From JABSSA01 sp039975755 (GTDB lineage Bacteria; Pseudomonadota; Alphaproteobacteria; Rhodobacterales; Rhodobacteraceae), in the NCBI GenBank assembly GCA_039975755.1, contig JBDWGM010000062.1, positions 70,320-134,319 on the forward strand: a stretch of DNA of 64,000 bases, written 5' to 3'. The notes under the pieces were generated by a model, which ran no database searches, had not been told where the DNA came from, and was given only the letters and a program-made list of their open reading frames with translations. Every line of letters starts with the position of its first letter. Within the stretch, counting starts at the first letter, position 1. Positions 17,004 to 25,775 of this stretch are shown piece after piece. Position numbers and translations under genes: made by a program.

Positions 17004-18305
17004 ATGTCCACGCCGAAAAAGCTCTATATCAAGACCTACGGCTGCCAGATGAATGTCTATGACAGCGAACGTATGGCCGAAGCTTTGTCCGGATATGAAC
17101 AAACGCAATCACCAGATGATGCGGACATGATCCTTTTGAACACCTGTCACATTCGCGAAAAGGCGGCGGAAAAGGTGTATTCCGAGCTTGGGCGTTTCAA
17201 AGGATTGAAGACGGCCAAACCAGATCTGAAAATTGGTGTTGCTGGATGTGTGGCCCAAGCCGAAGGGCAAGAAATTATGCGGCGTCAGCCGATGGTTGAT
17301 CTGGTCGTGGGCCCACAATCCTACCACCGTTTGCCCGAGCTTGAGGCCAAAGCGCAGGCAGGTGAGAAAGCGCTCGATACTGACTTTCCAGAAGAAGATA
17401 AGTTTGAACATCTCAAAAGGCGCCCGAAAGCAACGCGTGGGCCAACCGCGTTTTTGACCGTGCAAGAAGGCTGCGACAAGTTTTGCGCCTTTTGCGTTGT
17501 GCCTTACACACGCGGTGCAGAAGTATCGCGTCCGGCGCAGCAGATCATGACCGAAGCGCGCGATTTGGTTGAACGCGGCGTGCGTGAAGTCACGTTGTTG
17601 GGGCAAAACGTCAACGCATATCATGGTCATGATGCAGGGCTTTCTGGCTTGATCTGGGATCTTGCCAAGATTGACGGGCTTGAACGCATCCGTTTCACGA
17701 CATCTCACCCGCGCGATATGGACGATGCTTTGATCGCGGCACATGGGGAATGTGAGAAACTGATGCCGTATCTACATCTTCCGGTACAGGCTGGGTCTGA
17801 CAAAATCCTGAAGCGGATGAACCGTGGCCATACTGCCGAAGAGTACCTTCGGCTGATCGAACGCATCCGTGAGGCGCGTCCAGACATTTTGATGTCCGGC
17901 GATTTCATTGTTGGATTTCCAGAAGAAACCGAAGCAGATTTTCAGGACACTCTCGATTTGGTTGAGGAAGTGAAATACGGCTATGCCTATTCATTCAAGT
18001 ATTCAACGCGCCCGGGCACACCCGCCGCAGAACGTGCACAAGTTGACCCAGCCGAGGCGGATGACCGTCTGCAACGACTACAGGCTTTGATCACAAAGCA
18101 ACAACGGCAGGTGCAGGATGATATGGTTGGAAAAACCGTCAGCGTGTTGTTTGAAAAGCCGGGCAGGTTAGAAGGGCAAATGGGCGGGAAATCCGAATAT
18201 TTGCACGCCGTCCATGTCGACAATGCGCCAGTGGCGCGGGGCACGATTGCGCCGGTCAAAATCGTTTCATCAAGCACAAATTCTCTTGCTGGTAGATTGG
18301 CCTAG
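17004..18305 (+). CDS. miaB: tRNA-2-methylthio-N6-dimethylallyladenosine synthase
   Basis: A 433-residue methylthiotransferase that completes ms2i6A37 in tRNAs reading UNN codons. Domains in order: the N-terminal UPF0004 domain with cluster cysteines (TYGCQMN, LLNTCHIRE, GVAGCVAQ), the radical SAM core with GCDKFCAFCVVPYTRG, and a C-terminal TRAM domain ending near SLAGRLA. The ATG at 17004 is chosen because GGAGA lies seven bases upstream; the frame extends further but without family similarity. Confidence 0.97.
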   Translation: MSTPKKLYIKTYGCQMNVYDSERMAEALSGYEQTQSPDDADMILLNTCHIREKAAEKVYSELGRFKGLKTAKPDLKIGVAGCVAQAEGQEIMRRQPMVDLVVGPQSYHRLPELEAKAQAGEKALDTDFPEEDKFEHLKRRPKATRGPTAFLTVQEGCDKFCAFCVVPYTRGAEVSRPAQQIMTEARDLVERGVREVTLLGQNVNAYHGHDAGLSGLIWDLAKIDGLERIRFTTSHPRDMDDALIAAHGECEKLMPYLHLPVQAGSDKILKRMNRGHTAEEYLRLIERIREARPDILMSGDFIVGFPEETEADFQDTLDLVEEVKYGYAYSFKYSTRPGTPAAERAQVDPAEADDRLQRLQALITKQQRQVQDDMVGKTVSVLFEKPGRLEGQMGGKSEYLHAVHVDNAPVARGTIAPVKIVSSSTNSLAGRLA

Positions 18306-18513
18306 GGCGGAAATCGATCACCAACGATCACATAGTGCAATCTGTGTTTCTCGTCTAAAGTGAGACATCCTGCGAAATGCTGCCTGTTTTGGTGCGTTTT
18401 GGTGAAAACCGTCTTCTCTTTTTGTTTCAGTTTTGTGAAAAAACGCCAGCCGGCGTTGCCTGTGACGACATAAATTGCAAACCTTAGTTAAGGTTCAGAC
18501 TCAGGAGCAAGAA

Positions 18514-19527
18514 TTGACTATCGCAAAAGTACCGACGTCCCCCGCCGAAGCTGCCAAACAAGTTCTATTGGAGTTTCCCGACAACCGGCTGCTGATCGAT
18601 CTTTGTGGACCTTACGACCAATATCTTGCGACGATTGAAACCGCTCTGAGCATCCAAATCGTGCGGCGCGGAAATGCGTTGGCGATATTGGGCGAAGAAG
18701 ACACTGCCAATCGTGCGTCAGACGTTCTTAAAGCGCTGTATCTTCGGTTAGAAACTGGCAAAACGGTCGAACCTGCCGATGTAGACGCTGAATTGCGCAT
18801 GGGCGGCGAAGTGATCGACACGGATGCGCGCGATGTCGATCAACTGGAAATGGATGTCGGCAAGCGTTTGGAAATCAAAACCCGAAAAAAGCTGGTCGAG
18901 CCACGCACCGATGCACAAAAAGCGTATGTCCAAGCATTGTTCGACAATGAATTGGCCTTTGGTATTGGACCCGCTGGTACAGGGAAAACCTATCTTGCCG
19001 TTGCTGTTGGTGTGTCGATGTTTCTTGCCGGTCACGTCGACAAAATTATCCTGTCTCGCCCGGCTGTCGAAGCTGGGGAAAGATTGGGGTTTTTGCCGGG
19101 TGACATGAAAGAAAAAGTCGATCCTTACATGCAGCCTTTGTATGATGCTTTGAATGACTTCCTTCCGGGCAAACAGCTGGCAAAGTTGTTGGAAGAAAAA
19201 CAAATCGAGATCGCGCCTCTGGCCTTTATGCGAGGTCGAACATTGGCGCGTGCATTTGTTGTTCTGGATGAAGCTCAGAATGCCACTTCGATGCAGATGA
19301 AAATGTTCCTGACACGTCTGGGGCAGGGCAGTCGAATGGTTATAACCGGGGATCGAACACAAATCGATTTACCGCGTGGCGTCCAGTCTGGTCTGAAGGA
19401 TGCTGAACGGATTTTGGAAGACATTCCGTCAATTAGCTTTAGCTATTTCACGGCCAAGGATGTTGTTCGGCATCCTTTGGTCGCCAGAATCATTCAGGCC
19501 TATGACGCGGACGAAGAAAATACATGA
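18514..19527 (+). CDS. PhoH-family ATPase (PhoL-like)
   Basis: A 337-residue P-loop protein of the PhoH family. Walker A is GPAGTGKT and Walker B is FVVLDEAQN, followed by the conserved GDRTQIDLP segment. The N-terminal third carries a KH-like RNA-binding region. It sits directly before ybeY and a CorC-like gene, the standard PhoH-YbeY-CorC-Lnt order, which ties it to rRNA and mRNA turnover. A TTG at 18514 has AGGAG seven bases upstream; another TTG at 18475 would add 13 residues. Confidence 0.92.
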   Translation: MTIAKVPTSPAEAAKQVLLEFPDNRLLIDLCGPYDQYLATIETALSIQIVRRGNALAILGEEDTANRASDVLKALYLRLETGKTVEPADVDAELRMGGEVIDTDARDVDQLEMDVGKRLEIKTRKKLVEPRTDAQKAYVQALFDNELAFGIGPAGTGKTYLAVAVGVSMFLAGHVDKIILSRPAVEAGERLGFLPGDMKEKVDPYMQPLYDALNDFLPGKQLAKLLEEKQIEIAPLAFMRGRTLARAFVVLDEAQNATSMQMKMFLTRLGQGSRMVITGDRTQIDLPRGVQSGLKDAERILEDIPSISFSYFTAKDVVRHPLVARIIQAYDADEENT

Positions 19528-19581
19528 TCACGGTGCGATTTTGCGGGTCTGCCATAGCGCTGCGCGAATTTTGGGCCTGAC

Positions 19582-20043
19582 ATGGACGGTCTTGATGTTG
19601 TCTTCGAAGATGCGCGTTGGAATGATGTGGACCTGACAGGATTGGCGTCGTCCGCGATTTCTGCAACGCTTGGTCATCTGGGCTTGCAAGCAAATGATCA
19701 CGAGGTGGTCGTGCTGGCCTGCGATGATGCGAGGATTTCAGCCTTGAATTCCGAGTTCCGCGAAAAACCAACGCCAACAAATGTGTTGTCTTGGCCGACA
19801 ATCGAGTTGGACCCTGGTGAAGCGCCCGACGAAGAATTGGGCGATATTGCCATCGCTTTTGACACCTGCAAACAAGAATCCGAAGCACAATCCAAGACAA
19901 TGACAGCGCATGTGACCCATCTTTTGGTGCACGCAACGCTTCATTTACTTGGATATGATCACATAAATGCAGCTGATGCGGACCAAATGGAAAAAATTGA
20001 AGTCGAAATACTTGGCAAATTGGGTGTGGCTGACCCATATTGA
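19582..20043 (+). CDS. ybeY: Endoribonuclease YbeY
   Basis: A 153-residue single-strand-specific metalloendoribonuclease used in 16S rRNA 3' maturation and ribosome quality control. The zinc motif H-x3-H-x5-H is plain in LLVHATLHLLGYDH near residue 112-125, and NSEFREKPTPTNVLSWP is the other conserved block. It sits 54 bases after the PhoH gene and 41 bases before the CorC-like gene, in a single operon. Confidence 0.96.
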   Translation: MDGLDVVFEDARWNDVDLTGLASSAISATLGHLGLQANDHEVVVLACDDARISALNSEFREKPTPTNVLSWPTIELDPGEAPDEELGDIAIAFDTCKQESEAQSKTMTAHVTHLLVHATLHLLGYDHINAADADQMEKIEVEILGKLGVADPY

Positions 20044-20084
20044 ACTCGGGCCACGATTTCGGCTCTGTATTGTATGAAGGATAG

Positions 20085-20972
20085 ATGGGCGATTCAGATT
20101 CTTCGTCTGGCGCAGCGCAGAGCGCGCAGTCAGAGACAGGCACCTTGACGGAGCCTTCGAGTAATAGCTTTTTGGCGCGCGTTTTTGGCGCGCTAAGCCC
20201 GGCAAACCCTGCCATCACTGAAACACCTGACCGTGAGCCTCGATTGAATGGGCACGGAATGGTGAATCTGCGGCGCTTGCGTGTCGAGGACGTTGCGATT
20301 CCAAAGGCGGAAATCACGGCTGTTCCTGATACGATAACGCTGGATGAATTGGTGGAGGTTTTCAAGAAAAGCGGCCTCACGCGGGTTCCTGTGTTTGAGG
20401 GGACATTGGATCAACCAGTGGGCTTTGCACATCTTAAGGACATCGCGTTGCAGCACGGGTTTACCAATGACGACGGCCCATTCGACCTGACCGCGATGTT
20501 GCGACCGTTGCTGTTTGTTCCGCCGTCCATGGCGATTGGTGTTTTGTTGACAAAGATGCAAACGGAACGGCGCCATATGGCCTTGGTCATTGATGAATAT
20601 GGCGGTGTCGATGGCTTGGTCACAATCGAAGATCTGATTGAACAGGTTATTGGCGAGATTGAAGATGAACACGACGCAGAAGAAGGCGATTTGTTCACCC
20701 GTGAGGAAACCGGATGCTATTTGGCTTTTGCGCGGACTCCCCTGGACGAATTTGAGGCAGAGATTGGCAAGAGCCTGACGCAGCATGAGAATGTCGATTC
20801 AGAAGAAATCGACACACTCGGAGGGCTCGTCTTTATGTTAGCCGGGCGTGTTCCGGCGCGAGGTGAAGTTATTCATCACCCCGAAGGGACAGATTTTGAG
20901 GTGATCGATGCCGATCCGCGCCGCATTAAGCGTCTTCGCGTGCGTATGGATGGCCGAACAGCAGCAGAGTGA
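20085..20972 (+). CDS. CorC/TlyC-like CBS-domain protein
   Basis: A 295-residue cytoplasmic protein with two tandem CBS domains (about residues 60-200; the segments VAIPKAEITAVPDT and ALVIDEYGGVDGLVTIEDL are diagnostic) and a C-terminal CorC_HlyC transporter-associated domain (about 215-290, EIDTLGGLVFMLAGRVPARGEVI). There is no membrane part, as in CorC. The family is linked to magnesium and cobalt efflux. The position between ybeY and lnt is the usual one; a DMT exporter gene has been inserted between it and lnt here. Confidence 0.9.
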   Translation: MGDSDSSSGAAQSAQSETGTLTEPSSNSFLARVFGALSPANPAITETPDREPRLNGHGMVNLRRLRVEDVAIPKAEITAVPDTITLDELVEVFKKSGLTRVPVFEGTLDQPVGFAHLKDIALQHGFTNDDGPFDLTAMLRPLLFVPPSMAIGVLLTKMQTERRHMALVIDEYGGVDGLVTIEDLIEQVIGEIEDEHDAEEGDLFTREETGCYLAFARTPLDEFEAEIGKSLTQHENVDSEEIDTLGGLVFMLAGRVPARGEVIHHPEGTDFEVIDADPRRIKRLRVRMDGRTAAE

Positions 20973-20992
20973 CCGATACCTGCCTTGATCAC

Positions 20993-21062
20993 ATTGAGCG
21001 CGCTGATGCGCGCATTTGATTTATTGCGTTGCCACGCAGTTTGCGAGGCTTAGCCTCGCGCT
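20993..21062. repeat. Palindromic intergenic element with GCGCGC and GCGAGGC hairpins
   Basis: After the CorC-like gene comes ATTGAGCGCGCTG at 20993-21005, continuing into a GCGCGC-TGAT-GCGCGC palindrome, and further on GCGAGGC-TTA-GCCTCGC (about 21043-21059). The first 13 bases recur exactly at 63643-63655, where they also run into a GCGCGC palindrome between betB and betA. This looks like a dispersed repeat family rather than a terminator, as there is no T run. Confidence 0.45.
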
Positions 21063-21131
21063 CCGAGCACCTGGAAAAGGCGCGTTTCCATTCAATGGGG
21101 AATAGCGTGCAATGATAATTGGAAGCTGGCA

Positions 21132-21995
21132 ATGCATGACCATTCCAAAGGGCTGATCATTACGACATTGGGTGTGTTGTGTGTTGTACCGGATTCCTTG
21201 TTCGTGCGGTTGATCGAAACAGAGCCCATGACGATTGCATTTTGGCGTGGTCTGACGGCCGGCCTGATTGTTCTGGCCTTTGTCCTTGGAACGCAGGGCG
21301 TCAAGGCGTTCGCGCCTTTGCGTCGGACCGGATGGTCAGGTGCCATTTACGTATTGCTTATAGGATCGACGTCACCAGCGTTTGTTCTTGCTATCACGCA
21401 AACCAGCGTCGCAAATGTCGTGTTTATTTTCGCATCGATGCCAATGTTCGCCGCTATTTGGAGCAGGGTTCTGTTAAATGAACCGGTTTCCAAACGGATT
21501 GCGGCAACGATGGGTGTTGTTTTGTGCGGCTTGGCCGTCATCGTGTATGGAGCAGGTGAAACAGAGCAGGCGTCTTGGAAAGGCGATATCTGGGCGCTGT
21601 ATGTGGCCTGTGCGTATGCGGCTGCGTTGACGGCGGTGCGTCGAATGAAAGAAATCTCGATGGTGCCCGCGGTGTCGATTGCCTATCTGGGTGCCGCAAC
21701 TGTAATTGCGTTGCTGTATCCACTGGCCGGTGCTTTTGTGGATCATTGGCCGTTATTTCTTGGTCACGGCATTTTCATCGGTTGTGCCACCTGTCTTTTA
21801 ACATTGGGTCCGCGATATATCACGTCATCAGAAGTGTCGCTGTTGGTCCTTCTTGAATCCGTTTTGGCCCCGCTGTTGGTTTGGGCGGTCATTGGTGAAC
21901 ACCCCGGCCGCTATTCGCTTTTGGGTGGGCTCATTGTCATTGCGGCCTTGTTGGTGTCCAACATATGGGCGTTGCGACGCACAAACGCGATATAG
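21132..21995 (+). CDS. DMT-superfamily (EamA) transporter
   Basis: A 287-residue inner-membrane protein with ten hydrophobic segments arranged as two EamA repeats. Typical sequences are PMTIAFWRGLTAGLI near the N-terminus, YVLLIGSTSPAFVLAITQTS in repeat one, and VSLLVLLESVLAPLLVWAV in repeat two. It is likely a metabolite or drug exporter; the substrate is not predictable. It is flanked by the CorC-like gene and lnt and probably interrupts the older CorC-Lnt pairing. Confidence 0.88.
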   Translation: MHDHSKGLIITTLGVLCVVPDSLFVRLIETEPMTIAFWRGLTAGLIVLAFVLGTQGVKAFAPLRRTGWSGAIYVLLIGSTSPAFVLAITQTSVANVVFIFASMPMFAAIWSRVLLNEPVSKRIAATMGVVLCGLAVIVYGAGETEQASWKGDIWALYVACAYAAALTAVRRMKEISMVPAVSIAYLGAATVIALLYPLAGAFVDHWPLFLGHGIFIGCATCLLTLGPRYITSSEVSLLVLLESVLAPLLVWAVIGEHPGRYSLLGGLIVIAALLVSNIWALRRTNAI

Positions 21996-22054
21996 TGACT
22001 TGACCAGAATGGTTGTCTTCACCATGCCTTCGTTGAACACGGATCAAGTGGGCC

Positions 22055-23539
22055 ATGACTGAAATTATTGTTGAAAAACACGTAGCCACTGCGCCTCGAA
22101 TGGCCTTGGCTGTATTGGGCGGAGCGCTTGGCGCTTTTGCACACGCACCGTTTGATTGGAGCATTCTTGTTCTGGTGCCTTTGCTCACCGGATTTTTCCT
22201 GGCGCAGCGAAATCAAAGCCGGGTTGGCGCTTTTTTCACTGGGTGGGCCATTGGCGTTGGGTATTTTGCCGTGACGTTGCGCTGGATCGTTGAACCTTTT
22301 CAGGTGGACGCAGCTGTTCATGGGTGGATGGCGCCCTTTGCTTTGTTCTTTCTTGCTGCGGGATTAGCGCTTTTTTGGGGGCTGGCTTTTTTGTTGGCCT
22401 TTCGACGCGGTGCGATTGCGTTGGCTGTGTTTTGGACATTGGTTGAATTGGGGCGTGCCTATGTATTTACAGGGTTTCCATGGGGTAATTTTGCGCAAGC
22501 TTTGCTTGATACTCCATTCCAATCGCTTCTGTCGACTATCGGCCCACAGGGATTGACGTTGGCATTACTTTTATTTGTGGCACTGTTGTTCGGAGGGTGG
22601 GCGCGGGCCTGTTTGGGTATCGGGCTTTGCTTTGGCTTGGGTGCGACGCTGTATCTTGCCCCAAAAATGCCACTTCAAATGACGGACAAGACAATACGTA
22701 TTGTTCAGCCCAATGCACCACAGCACGAAAAGTGGCACCCTGAGAAAGGTCCGGAATTTGTACGACGCCAACTGAGTTATACAGAAGCGCCGGGACAAGT
22801 TGATCTGGTGTTATGGCCAGAAACGGCGATCCCTTATTTGTTTTCAAATGCTGAGATCATATTCGAATTTGCCGCTCAATCTGCAGATGGCGCACCAGTT
22901 GTCATGGGCGTTCAGCGCGATGACGATCAGGGGCGTTATTTTAACTCTGCGGTCTTGTTGGATGAGGTCGGCGCGGTTCGTCAGATTTACGACAAGCACC
23001 ATTTGGTGCCATTTGGCGAATACATGCCCTTTCCGGAACTGTTTCGGAGTTTGGGGATTGCTGCCATCGCTGAACGGTCGGACGGTGGGTATACGCCTGG
23101 ACCGGGACCAGAACTGATGGAATTGGGCGATTTGGGGTCGGCGTTGCCGCTAATCTGCTACGAAGCAGTGTTCCCACAGGATTTGCGCGGTACGAGCCGC
23201 CCTGATTTTCTGATGCAATTGACGAATGATGCTTGGTTCGGGGTGGATGCTGGGCCGGAGCAACATCTGGCCCAAGCAAGAATGCGATCGATTGAACAAG
23301 GTTTGCCAATGGCACGGGCCGCGAACACCGGAATATCCGCGATGATCGGTCCCTATGGACGCGTATTGGACAGTCTGCCATTGGGCGAAGCAGGATTTGT
23401 TGATGCGGTGTTGCCGATGCCGTTGCCTGCCACGATATACAGTCGGACAGGGGATGCACCAGCAAATGCAGTGATCATTTTGATGTCAGGTCTAATCCTG
23501 TTGCGTCATATGCGCACTAAGCGTCGCGAAGGCGATTGA
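22055..23539 (+). CDS. lnt: Apolipoprotein N-acyltransferase
   Basis: A 494-residue inner-membrane enzyme that adds the third acyl chain to lipoproteins. Roughly six hydrophobic helices fill residues 10-200, and the periplasmic nitrilase domain spans about 215-470. The catalytic triad is visible: Glu256 in WPETAIPY, Lys314 in YDKHHLVPFGE, and Cys368 in LICYEAVFP. A final membrane helix lies at the C-terminus. It precedes the metK riboswitch by about 35 bases. Confidence 0.96.
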   Translation: MTEIIVEKHVATAPRMALAVLGGALGAFAHAPFDWSILVLVPLLTGFFLAQRNQSRVGAFFTGWAIGVGYFAVTLRWIVEPFQVDAAVHGWMAPFALFFLAAGLALFWGLAFLLAFRRGAIALAVFWTLVELGRAYVFTGFPWGNFAQALLDTPFQSLLSTIGPQGLTLALLLFVALLFGGWARACLGIGLCFGLGATLYLAPKMPLQMTDKTIRIVQPNAPQHEKWHPEKGPEFVRRQLSYTEAPGQVDLVLWPETAIPYLFSNAEIIFEFAAQSADGAPVVMGVQRDDDQGRYFNSAVLLDEVGAVRQIYDKHHLVPFGEYMPFPELFRSLGIAAIAERSDGGYTPGPGPELMELGDLGSALPLICYEAVFPQDLRGTSRPDFLMQLTNDAWFGVDAGPEQHLAQARMRSIEQGLPMARAANTGISAMIGPYGRVLDSLPLGEAGFVDAVLPMPLPATIYSRTGDAPANAVIILMSGLILLRHMRTKRREGD

Positions 23540-23573
23540 CCACGCAGCGTTAGACGCCTAGTGACATCGTGAT

Positions 23574-23623
23574 CTGCCACAACGGCTTCCTGGCGTGGCG
23601 GCGTAACATTCAATGGAGCATTT
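23574..23623 (+). promoter_or_regulatory. SAM/SAH riboswitch controlling metK
   Basis: The 50 bases before metK match the SAM/SAH riboswitch class of Rhodobacterales. Stem P1 pairs CTGCCAC (23574-23580) with GTGGCGG (23595-23601); the loop contains AACGGCTTCCTGGC. GCTTC (23585-23589) can form a pseudoknot with GGAGC (23615-23619), which is also the ribosome-binding site of metK, five bases before the ATG. When S-adenosylmethionine (or SAH) binds, the site is hidden and metK translation falls. The match of the core and of the ATTCAATGGAGCA tail leaves little doubt. Confidence 0.9.
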
Positions 23624-24805
23624 ATGTCCCGAAAAAATTATACCTTCACTTCGGAATCTGTCTCCGAGGGCCATCCGGATAAAGTTTGTGATCGTATTTC
23701 GGACGCAATCCTCGATGCGTTCCTTGCGGAAGAGCCCGAAGCGCGCGTTGCTTGTGAAACCTTTGCAACGACCAACCGTGTCGTCATTGGTGGTGAGGTT
23801 GGCTTGTCTGATCAAGACAAACTGCGGGATCATATGGGGCGTGTTGAACAAATCGCGCGCGATTGCATCAAAGACATTGGTTACACGCAGGAAAAGTTCC
23901 ATTGGGAAACCTGCGAAATCACGAACCTTCTGCATGAACAATCGGCACATATCGCACAAGGCGTTGACGCCTCTGGTAACAAAGATGAGGGGGCCGGCGA
24001 TCAAGGCATCATGTTTGGCTATGCCACAGATGAAACGCCTGATCTTATGCCAGCGCCTATCCAGTATGCGCATGCTATTTTGCGCCGTTTGGCCGAAGCT
24101 CGCAAATCTGGAGAAGCAGCGATGCTTGGGCCGGATGCGAAATCACAGCTGTCTGTTCAATATCGAGACGGGAAACCGGTTGGTATCAGCTCTTTGGTTC
24201 TGTCGACACAGCATTTGGACGAAAGCCTGACATCCAATCAAATCCGCGAAATCGTCGCGCCTTACATCACAGAGGTACTGCCCGAAGGATGGTTGACCGA
24301 CGAAACTGAATGGCACGTCAATCCAACGGGTAAATTTGTCATTGGCGGCCCTGATGGTGATGCCGGTCTGACGGGCCGTAAAATAATTGTGGATACATAT
24401 GGTGGCGCTGCCCCTCATGGTGGCGGTGCGTTTTCGGGAAAAGACCCAACTAAGGTTGATCGTTCCGCAGCCTACGCGGCCCGGTATTTGGCCAAGAATG
24501 TTGTTGCGGCAGGATTGGCAAAACGCTGCACAATTCAGCTGAGCTATGCGATTGGCGTATCCAAACCATTGTCGATCTATGCGGACACATTTGGATCAGG
24601 TCAGGTGCCTGACGCAGCGATTGAAAAAGCCGTATCCGAAGCCATGAGTTTGACCCCACGTGGCATTCGCGAACATCTGGGGATGAACAAACCCATTTAC
24701 GCACGCACGGCGGCCTATGGGCATTTCGGCCGTTCTCCTAGTGCGGATGGCGGATTTAGCTGGGAACGCACCGATTTGGTGGACGCGATCAAAGCCGCAA
24801 TTTAA
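23624..24805 (+). CDS. metK: S-adenosylmethionine synthetase
   Basis: A 393-residue enzyme that makes S-adenosylmethionine from methionine and ATP. Motifs: EGHPDKVCDRISDAI at the N-terminus (ATP and Mg sites), GAGDQGIMFGYA near residue 123, and GGGAFSGKDPTKVDRSAAY near 266. It is longer than the E. coli enzyme by a few loop residues, as in other alphaproteobacteria. Translation is governed by the riboswitch just upstream, and a strong terminator ends the transcript. Confidence 0.98.
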   Translation: MSRKNYTFTSESVSEGHPDKVCDRISDAILDAFLAEEPEARVACETFATTNRVVIGGEVGLSDQDKLRDHMGRVEQIARDCIKDIGYTQEKFHWETCEITNLLHEQSAHIAQGVDASGNKDEGAGDQGIMFGYATDETPDLMPAPIQYAHAILRRLAEARKSGEAAMLGPDAKSQLSVQYRDGKPVGISSLVLSTQHLDESLTSNQIREIVAPYITEVLPEGWLTDETEWHVNPTGKFVIGGPDGDAGLTGRKIIVDTYGGAAPHGGGAFSGKDPTKVDRSAAYAARYLAKNVVAAGLAKRCTIQLSYAIGVSKPLSIYADTFGSGQVPDAAIEKAVSEAMSLTPRGIREHLGMNKPIYARTAAYGHFGRSPSADGGFSWERTDLVDAIKAAI

Positions 24806-24830
24806 GCTTTGTTCCGAGTTTGTTTTTCCA

Positions 24831-24859
24831 AAAGGCGGGTTCTTGACCCGCCTTTTTTG
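24831..24859 (+). terminator. Rho-independent terminator after metK
   Basis: AAAGGCGGGT (24831-24840) pairs with ACCCGCCTTT across a five-base loop and is followed by a T run ending near 24858. It starts 25 bases after the metK stop. Confidence 0.85.
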
Positions 24860-24862
24860 CGA

Positions 24863-25030
24863 CTATCCGATCAGGGTGACTTCATTTTGACCAGCAGCTC
24901 TGAGCATTAAGTGGATATCGGCTAATTCGGGATCGTTGACCCAAGCCATCGCGGCCTCTCCGTCTGGAAAGCCAAGAAGGACCTGATGCGCTATGAGGTG
25001 CAGGAAGACCGTTATTGTAAAATCGAACCG
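24863..25030 (-). pseudogene. Possible remnant of a small DUF1330-like gene
   Basis: On the minus strand, the last 55 or so codons before the TAG at 24863 read like the C-terminal half of DUF1330-like ferredoxin-fold proteins: HQVLLGFPDGEAAMAWVNDPELAD then a leucine-rich end. The expected N-terminal half is missing; upstream residues are rich in Cys and Ala and antisense to trmB, and no start codon lies at a suitable place. I read it as a truncated remnant lying antiparallel between metK and trmB, but a chance open frame cannot be excluded. Confidence 0.35.
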
Positions 25031-25066
25031 TTGCGCATTTGTCGATGTGGCTCTACATCGCGCGGC

Positions 25067-25771
25067 ATGACAGATACAACACAACGCCCCCATCGCAACT
25101 TTTATGGCCGGATCAAAGGCAAGACTCTCAAGCAATCATATCGCGCCTATCTTAGCGAAGACCTTGCAGCCCTTAGTCCCGGTAAAGTCGAGTGGGATCA
25201 AAACCCGGAACGGACTCCGTTGGACCTGAAATCCCTTTTCGGCGGGCGTGATGTCTGGCTAGAGGTTGGGTTTGGCGGGGGTGAGCATCTTGTGCACCAA
25301 GCAGCCTTGAACCCGGATGCGGGGATCATTGGTGCAGAACCTTATATCAACGGTGTCGCAATGTTGTTGGGGAGAATCCGACGGGCAAATGTTGATAATT
25401 TAAAGGTACATCCGGGCGATGTCCGTGATTTGTTTGACGTCTTACCCGATGCATCGATTTCAAAGGCGTTTCTTTTATACCCGGACCCATGGCCCAAAAC
25501 ACGGCATCATCGCCGCCGCTTTGTGACCGAAGAACATCTTGTTCCTTTGGCGCGTGTTCTAAAGCCTGGGACGGAATTCCGCGTGGCCACAGACATCGAA
25601 GACTATGTGCGTCAAACATGTGAAGAAGTGCCGCGCTTTGGGTTTGAATTGTGTGATGACAATCCTGAAAGTTGGGGCACTGCTTGGGATGATTGGATTT
25701 CCACGCGATATGAGGAAAAAGCCCTGCGTGAAGGGCGCACCCCCCATTATTTAACGTTCCGGCGCGTTTGA
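25067..25771 (+). CDS. trmB: tRNA (guanine-N7-)-methyltransferase
   Basis: A 234-residue SAM-dependent enzyme that forms m7G46 in tRNA. The SAM pocket reads EVGFGGGEHL near residue 66; the catalytic and tRNA-binding segment is YPDPWPKTRHHRRRFV near 140, and TDIEDYVRQ follows. The start at 25067 (MTDTTQ) matches the usual N-terminus with GRIKGKTL; the frame extends 27 codons upstream without similarity. Its stop is four bases from that of cmk, which converges on it. Confidence 0.95.
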   Translation: MTDTTQRPHRNFYGRIKGKTLKQSYRAYLSEDLAALSPGKVEWDQNPERTPLDLKSLFGGRDVWLEVGFGGGEHLVHQAALNPDAGIIGAEPYINGVAMLLGRIRRANVDNLKVHPGDVRDLFDVLPDASISKAFLLYPDPWPKTRHHRRRFVTEEHLVPLARVLKPGTEFRVATDIEDYVRQTCEEVPRFGFELCDDNPESWGTAWDDWISTRYEEKALREGRTPHYLTFRRV

Positions 25772-25775
25772 CAGT

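Noticed and set aside
23613..24230. 205-codon frame overlapping metK in another phase
   Set aside because: It starts inside the riboswitch tail; the metK frame is the conserved one.
24863..25135. The complete 90-codon minus-strand frame as an intact gene
   Set aside because: Only its C-terminal half looks like protein; the N-terminal half is antisense to trmB and lacks a plausible start.
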